Positions 57,435 to 64,000 of a DNA stretch of 64,000 nt are shown piece after piece. Each line of letters starts with the position of its first letter. Position 1 is the first letter of the stretch. A program made the translations under genes and the position numbers. This DNA is from Flaccisagitta enflata (lineage: Eukaryota > Chaetognatha > Sagittoidea > Aphragmophora): positions 22,072,001 through 22,136,000 of the forward strand of contig OZ231127.1 in the NCBI GenBank assembly GCA_965153355.1, in the 5' to 3' direction. Under the pieces are notes generated by a model, which searched no databases, was not told the origin of the DNA, and worked only from the letters and a program-made list of their open reading frames with translations.

Positions 57435-58160
57435 CTTCTTAAGAATTTTATCACTCAGTTTTCAGTAAAATCATTTCGTAAACCATTTCTTTTCTCTACG
57501 TACATTGTCGATAAAAGATGTTTCCCCCTTGAATGAACGTTGAAAAAGCGTATTGATGTAGTTCTTGTTGCAAATCAGCACAGGGAAGCAATATTGTGAA
57601 TAAAAACTACACATGTAGTATGTTGAATAAACTGGCACGAAAATCGCGTGCTCAAAAGAAGCGTGTCATACCGACGGACCGACAAACTGAAAAAGATGTT
57701 GAAAACCGTAGCCGATGATAAAAAAAGATCTCTTGTGCAAGTTTTTTTGTTTTCTTTATTTCCTTAATGAATTATGAAACCTTGTTAAAACTGATTACTA
57801 CTCAGTCTTAGTGAGTCCATTCGCTCGTGGAGACTGGAGAGTCAACTGAGTCACTTGAGTTGCGTGCTCAACCGCATCTTTAAGAGGATGTGTCCGTCGG
57901 TAGGCAGGGCTGTCTACAAGTGCAAAGCGATCTATTGATGGGGCGAAATTCATAATGGTATCTACTTTGGAGCATAACTGCCTCTGCCCAACCGCAAGCC
58001 AGAAACAACTGATGCTAGTTTTGTATCCCGCCAAGTTCAAAGATATGCCCGTTCACCGCTTTCCTTGACTGACCGAAACCATAATATTTCTAGATGAAGA
58101 ACATCCTCCGAATGGTTTCAAAAATAACGAAAACAACGCCAACACCTTTAAGTCGCGTGC
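57435..58160. other. Unannotated intergenic stretch
   Basis: Weak inverted family-1-like words (57780-57910). No gene. Confidence 0.45.
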
Positions 58161-58167
58161 GGGACAT

Positions 58168-58470
58168 AAATAGCTTAAGATGACTTAAACTGACTTTGAA
58201 TGACTCAAGGTGACCTGAAATCATTTAAAATGTCTTAAAATGACTTAAAATGACTTTAACGACCACATTGACCCTAATGACATAAGAGACTTAATATGAC
58301 CTAATATAACTTAAAATGACTTAGAATGACTTAAAATGGCATGTGGGAAGGAGCTGTGAGCCCGAAAAACTAAAAAAAGCTAAAAAAGTAAAAAGGGGAC
58401 CGACCAACCGACCGACCAACCGACGGACCGACAAAGCGGGGTGTAGAGTCGCGTAGCACGCGACTAGATA
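58168..58470 (+). mobile_element. Hairpin-ended family 1 with decamer core
   Basis: A run of GACTTAAAAT-type decamers (58175-58340), then a GACCGACCAACCGACCGACC core and AGTCGCGTAGCACGCGACT end. The same decamers appear inverted in the copy at 59253-59475. Confidence 0.75.
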
Positions 58471-58479
58471 TCTGTAGAT

Positions 58480-59250
58480 GTATTCAAATAAAATTTCAAT
58501 CTTGATTTTGATCTCAGTAGTTTTTCCAAGAAAAATTGATTTTCAGTTATACACATGTATACAGAATAATCTGACCTAAACGCTTGACAAAAGAAAAAAA
58601 TAATATCCCTTTTTCCTTAAAACAAAAAATCTAAAGCGCTGAATGATTGGGAAATTTTTTGGAGGATGTTCAGCCTCAGTAATTTATCGTTAGGAAAGTT
58701 AATGAGTATAACACACATCGTCAGATCTTTCATGAAAGAATCTAGATTCACAGGCACACACTTGCCGATCGTGGGGGCTGGTGATAAACGAGAAAAAATA
58801 CTTTAAAAGATATAGAAACGAATTAATGTAAAGCCTCGGGTTCCTTTTAGCGGTTTTACAACCTCAAGTTAAAACAAAAAAAAGTTGGGGGGGGGGGGTG
58901 GAAATCCAGATAATCTTCTCTAACGACCTTTTTGGGCGAATGGGAGGAGGGGAGAAGAGAAAACATAAAGGTCGAAAGAATATCTTTTATACTATCAGTA
59001 ATGCATTATCAATATTTTACTGATTGGTCGTCAGCATCTGATTCTTGAAAACAAATCACTAAAGCTTTATGGGGAAGAAAATCATAGACTATATGCAATG
59101 CGACGCGATGCGTCGCGGGGAAGGAAATCAAAAGCGGTGCAACTATATACACCCCTGCTCATATACCATATTGAAATTTAGTACAACAACCCATAAGCTA
59201 TTACGATATGTAGCTGTTTATCCGGCCCTATTGTTGTACACTCTTTTTTA
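58480..59250. other. Intergenic stretch between two inverted family-1 copies
   Basis: Contains the segment at 59070-59157 that matches 21560-21655, including GCGACGCGATGCGTCGC, a short palindrome. No gene. Confidence 0.55.
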
Positions 59251-59252
59251 TC

Positions 59253-59475
59253 AGTCGCGTGCACGCGACTCTACAACCCACTCTGTCCGTCTGTCGGTCA
59301 GTCTGTAATGCTTAGTTTTTTTTACGTCGTTTTACGTCGTTTTAAGTCCTTTTAATTTATTTCAAGTCATTTCAAGTCATCTTAAGTTATTATAAGTCTT
59401 TTGGTAGTTTGGTCTTTTAGTCTTTTGGTGTTGACAACCGCATGCGACTGTAAGGCGTTGGCCTTGTTTGTAAAA
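59253..59475 (-). mobile_element. Hairpin-ended family 1 with decamer core
   Basis: Opens with the perfect 18-bp palindrome AGTCGCGTGCACGCGACT, a short GTCCGTCTGTCGGTC tract, TTTCAAGTCA decamers and a GCGACTGTAAGGCGTTGGCC end. Confidence 0.8.
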
Positions 59476-59892
59476 ATGTTTTTTTTGAAGCCTTTAAAAG
59501 AGATAAAGGTAACTACTGATAAAACCACTACAACGTTCTTAATCTTTGGGAATTTTGAAGCCTTGATGTTCTTTTAAACTAGGTTCTTATAAACAAAAGA
59601 GTGTACTACCCAAAGATTACACTTACTCAAATCAAGAAAACAATTGTTAGAATGATCTTTTATCAAAATGTAAATTCATTGGTAATATCAGAGTTTTTAC
59701 TCAATTTTTTTCTAGTTACGGCAGTGCAGCAGCCAAGGCAATAATTCGTCGAAAATCCGACAGAGCCAAATAATTACTCCATATCATTTCGAAAATCAAC
59801 TTCCGTGATCGCGTGAAGTATGAAAAATAAACTTCTTACATGGAAATCTGGGAAAAAAGCTGTAATCAAATTGAGCCAGCGAGTTAGAGCGA

Positions 59893-59896
<4 letters not shown>

Positions 59897-59955
<59 letters not shown>
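59897..59955. repeat. (GT)n microsatellite
   Basis: About 29 units. Confidence 0.97.
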
Positions 59956-59956
<1 letters not shown>

Positions 59957-59982
59957 GAAACAGAGAAGGAGAAAGAGAGAAA

Positions 59983-60004
59983 GAAAGAAAGAGAGAAAGA
60001 AGGA

Positions 60005-60048
<44 letters not shown>
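59983..60048. repeat. (GAAA)n microsatellite
   Basis: About 15 units, ending exactly where a family-2 element begins. Confidence 0.97.
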
Positions 60049-60179
60049 AGGCCAAGATGGCCAATAAGGTGCGACGTGTGGATCGTCGAACGAATGCGTT
60101 ACCCGACCGACCGACCGACCAAAAGACCAACCAACCAACCGACGGACACAGCCAGTTATAGAGGTGCTTTGTCGCACCT
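60048..60179 (-). mobile_element. Hairpin-ended family 2, complete copy between two GAAA arrays
   Basis: Begins AAGGCCAAGATGGCCAATAA, has GGTGCGACGTGTGGATCGTC, a CCGACCGACCGACC core, and ends with AGGTGCTTTGTCGCACCT. GAAA repeats lie on both sides, so it probably inserted into, or seeded, a GAAA array. Confidence 0.87.
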
Positions 60180-60181
60180 AA

Positions 60182-60183
60182 AA

Positions 60184-60243
<60 letters not shown>

Positions 60244-60368
60244 AAAAAAGAAAGAAAGAAAAAGAAAAGAAAGAAAGAAAAAAAGAAAAAAAGAAAGAAA
60301 GAAAAAGAAAAAAAAAGAAAGAAATAAAGAAAGATGAAAAGAAAGAAAGAAGAAAAGAAAGAAAGAAA
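60182..60368. repeat. (GAAA)n microsatellite
   Basis: About 15 perfect units, then degenerate A/G-only sequence. No C, and T only at 60324-60334. Confidence 0.97.
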
Positions 60369-60848
60369 CTAGCAAAGGGAAAAGGAAAAATCAGAGTCGG
60401 TACATAAAAAAGAGGAAGAATAACGAATTCGAATCGAATTACTGTCAGGAAGGTCGGCATCTCAAATATTCGAGGATTTTTTGTTCACATCTTTTTTCGT
60501 TTTTTTTTTTTTTTTTTCCTTAATGCTCCTCAGGCTTTGACAAACTTTCTAAAAACTGAATGAAACCATCGAAAAATTTAAAACATTTTTCCGTTTGCTC
60601 TGATGTCTTCTTTTTTTTAAGTTGCCTGCACGCGATTTGTGTAACTGATGGTAGAGTGCAGCCATGGTTTCTCTCAAAAAGCTGCATCATCAACAAAATA
60701 AGTTGCTGACGCAACAGAAAATTGGATTTAATGTTCATACCAACAACTAAAAAAGGAAAGATATGTATTTTCCAGACAAGTAGCAAACTAGAGAGTATGT
60801 TGGACGAAAGGATGGAGCCAAAATCGGCGATATCGACGAAAATTGCTA

Positions 60849-60925
60849 TCGAAGGACGGACGGATCAAGGAACTGACTGATAGACAAAGCCGTTTACTCT
60901 CATATAGGCCAGCGCGTGACTAAAG
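60849..60925 (+). mobile_element. Hairpin-ended family 1, fragment
   Basis: AGGACGGACGGATCAAGGAA core and GCGCGTGACTAAAGA end. Confidence 0.5.
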
Positions 60926-60929
60926 ATAC

Positions 60930-62240
60930 ACAGAATTCGTAACAGCACGTCAGTTTCGAACGAATTCACAAATACTCCAATAACCACGACGACCCGTAAG
61001 ACAAGGCGAAGTGTGGGAGCGTTCATGCTTTGTCATTTTGGTTGAATCAAGGTCGGTTCACAAATGGACAATCAGAAGGCAAATGGATGTCGATGCTGTT
61101 GTGCAATGGAGCATTCATAAAGATTATCATGAAATCATATCCACAACATGAGCATCAATTAACAATTGTAGTACAACAATGTAACTGCAGTTACCTGCCA
61201 TGCGAGTAAATAAAGTACACAAACCCCGGACAAATCTGTCATAACGCGTCGAGCATGAACATAACCCATCTCTCTCGAAGACGGAGCAAAAGGAGGAGAT
61301 GATATGCGGCGAGGCTAATGGCTAGCGATCGTTGTAGTGTTATCTCTCACACCAACCGCATTCTTTTCTGTTATTTCCCTTCATCATCGGGTCTTGAAGG
61401 AGTTTTGAAAGAACAAAAAATATTAAAAGAGAAAATAATTCTTCTTTTATTTCAATGACTTTTTTCTAATTTTCTTCTTCCTCCTAGTTTCTTGTTCAGT
61501 ACGCTCCCACCAAAATTAGCCTCTTTGTTGAGCCTTTCAAACACAAATCACGTCGAGATAAAAATCAAAACAAACAAAAGTCACGAATTGCCGTGAAACG
61601 TGATCTACTTGAAGCTTATGAAAGCGCTGATATTGAATGGAGACGAGTTTCCTGGATTTCAAGTATCGCGCCATATCTTTTCATTAATTTGTGAAAGACT
61701 AAATACACTTCAATTGATCCGCGCGTGTCGTTGTGAGCGCGATTGTCTGCGCGCGCGTGCGTGCGTGTGTTTATGTGTGTGCGCGATTGCAGACGTCTAT
61801 CATTACTGATTACTCTATAGGTTGGTCAAAGGTCAGCGAATAAACGTTTGCATACGTCTATTTGGTACGCGCGCATGCACGCCGACGGACGATTAGACCC
61901 AATATGATTTCAATGCTTCTGAGATAACTGATAAGTTTTCCGAAACAACATTGTAAAAACGAGCGTACAGCTGCTACAGCTAATTACTGCTACGAGGTAA
62001 AAAGCTAACAAGTCGGCGGTTCAAACACAAAATCACAAAAACTGTTTCAATGCAAAATTTGCCAGGCCGCGGCCGCGATTCAGTCGAATCTTAACGAGAG
62101 AGGAAATCATTTATATGCATTCTGTTTAACTTTTTTTTCTCCCTTCCCAAAGCGAAAAAAAATGTTTTCAACTTCCCACATGACTTCGAGGGGGAAAACT
62201 TCCCTTGCCTCATGGTCTGATGTATGAGTTTATGAGCAGG
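60930..62240. other. Unannotated stretch with alternating CG/TG patch
   Basis: No supported gene. Bases 61720-61790 alternate purine and pyrimidine (GCGCGCGTGCGTGCGTGTG), a sequence type that can adopt Z-DNA. Confidence 0.5.
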
Positions 62241-62241
62241 C

Positions 62242-62369
<128 letters not shown>

Positions 62370-62438
62370 ACACGAATAAATGGAGGAAAAAACTGAAAGT
62401 GGGAAGGCATCCAGGAACGGAGACCCGCCCAGACCAAG

Positions 62439-62441
<3 letters not shown>

Positions 62442-62531
<90 letters not shown>
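62442..62531. repeat. (GA)n microsatellite
   Basis: About 45 units, 76 bases after the previous array. Confidence 0.97.
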
Positions 62532-62535
<4 letters not shown>

Positions 62536-62539
62536 AGTG

Positions 62540-63270
62540 AAGGCGTAATTGGCTTTATTATTATTCAGGGGAAAAAAAAAGCTGAAAAACCCCCACATCT
62601 AATTGATCGTGTTAGGAAAAATGTAAAGTAACGGTTACTATGACACAGCTGACGCCTTTACATGGTCTAACTGTTTTTTGTTCATTTAAGACCCAAAAAG
62701 ATCATTAAAAAAAGATATTTTGATATTTTCTTAACGCCTTGTGCCTGTACCCAGATTATCAACAAATCTAATTCCTTTCCCCCAATTGTGCTTCCGCTTA
62801 TGTACATACGTCGATGTTTGTATCCATGATCATGAATCTTCGACTTTAAAACCGATGGATTGTGATACGGACTTTGAGTTAAAATAAAGACAAGGAAGTC
62901 GATAGAAGTGCCCGGTAGATCGTGTGGCGATTGCGATGAACCGACGGAGGTGCGCAAAAAAAAACATGCATTGAGGTGCGTAAGAATATGAGCGACTGAC
63001 CAACCGACCAAAGGATGGACCAAAATAGAGACACTGAGCGAGCGACGAAAAATCAGTCAAATCAATCTGATAATGGACATGGTAATTAATTAGTCATGTG
63101 GAAATTAACATCGATACTTTTTTTCACTTGTGCTTAAGAAAGATTAAGGCCGAAAACTCTGCAGTAACACACAAAAGAATTTCGTGAGAAAAAGAAAAGA
63201 AAACTGGACGAAATTCGAAAAAAAAAAAAAGACTTCTCTCGTGAAAACGGAGGCGGATTTCTGTTGAGGG
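62540..63270. other. Intergenic stretch with decayed family-2 fragment
   Basis: GAGGTGCGCAAAAAAAAACA and GAGGTGCGTAAG with a CCAACCGACCAAAGGATGG tract (62946-63050). No gene. Confidence 0.5.
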
Positions 63271-63274
63271 TGAA

Positions 63275-64000
<726 letters not shown>

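Overview
This is animal (metazoan) nuclear DNA, probably from an invertebrate. The evidence is a gene with a 2.8 kb GT-AG intron, very sparse coding, hundreds of bases of simple repeats, and a dense mesh of short non-autonomous DNA elements. There are no bacterial-style operons and no rRNA genes. I cannot name the species from sequence alone.

One gene is well supported. It is on the minus strand, has two recognised coding exons (55662-53424 and 50664-49412), and encodes a carotenoid cleavage oxygenase of the RPE65/BCO/NinaB family. The reading frame crosses the intron cleanly (phase 1, GT-AG). All four iron-binding histidines and three second-shell glutamates of the family can be placed. The catalytic domain sits behind a predicted membrane anchor and a very long Ser/Arg/His-rich N-terminal region. 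It is followed by an acidic stretch and a hydrophobic C-terminus, which suggests a membrane-tethered enzyme facing the lumen or cell exterior. A weak, broken coding-like stretch at about 2.36-3.0 kb is the only other hint of protein-coding sequence.

The rest is repeats. (1) Long GA/CT, GAAA/TTTC, GT, AAG, ATC, CAA and AATG microsatellites occur throughout, up to about 330 bp. (2) Minisatellites and satellites include a 20-bp array (3.4-3.9 kb), a 9-copy 80-bp satellite (15.8-16.5 kb), a 21-bp array with a 621-bp higher-order duplication (38.8-41.4 kb), a 19-bp array (44.8-45.3 kb) and 163- and 166-bp arrays. (3) Two sister families of about 100-230 bp elements begin with a small palindrome or hairpin, carry a variable tetranucleotide core, and end in a GGCCTTGTTT-like motif. 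(4) A third family has double-hairpin inverted arms around exchangeable minisatellite cores. (5) Several MITE-like elements can be bounded precisely: an 8-bp-TSD element of 1265 bp inserted in the 19-bp array, an 8-bp-TSD element of 365 bp with a matching empty site elsewhere in the window, and TA-flanked elements at 11602-11776, 34611-34990, 36171-37715 and, nested, 37000-37546. (6) Large foldback structures lie at 5.2-6.3, 24.2-27.2 and 28.5-29.5 kb.

Layout: 0-5 kb foldback copies, coding-like remnant and 20-bp array; 5-15.5 kb microsatellites and foldbacks; 15.8-18.2 kb satellite, ATC array and a 62-bp repeat; 18-24 kb microsatellites and hairpin-ended elements; 24-31 kb giant inverted-repeat complex; 31-38 kb AATG arrays and nested TA elements; 38.7-45.3 kb minisatellites; 45.3-49.4 kb hAT-like insertion and repeats; 49.4-55.7 kb oxygenase gene; 55.7-64 kb 5' flank, then sparse DNA with GA/GAAA arrays.
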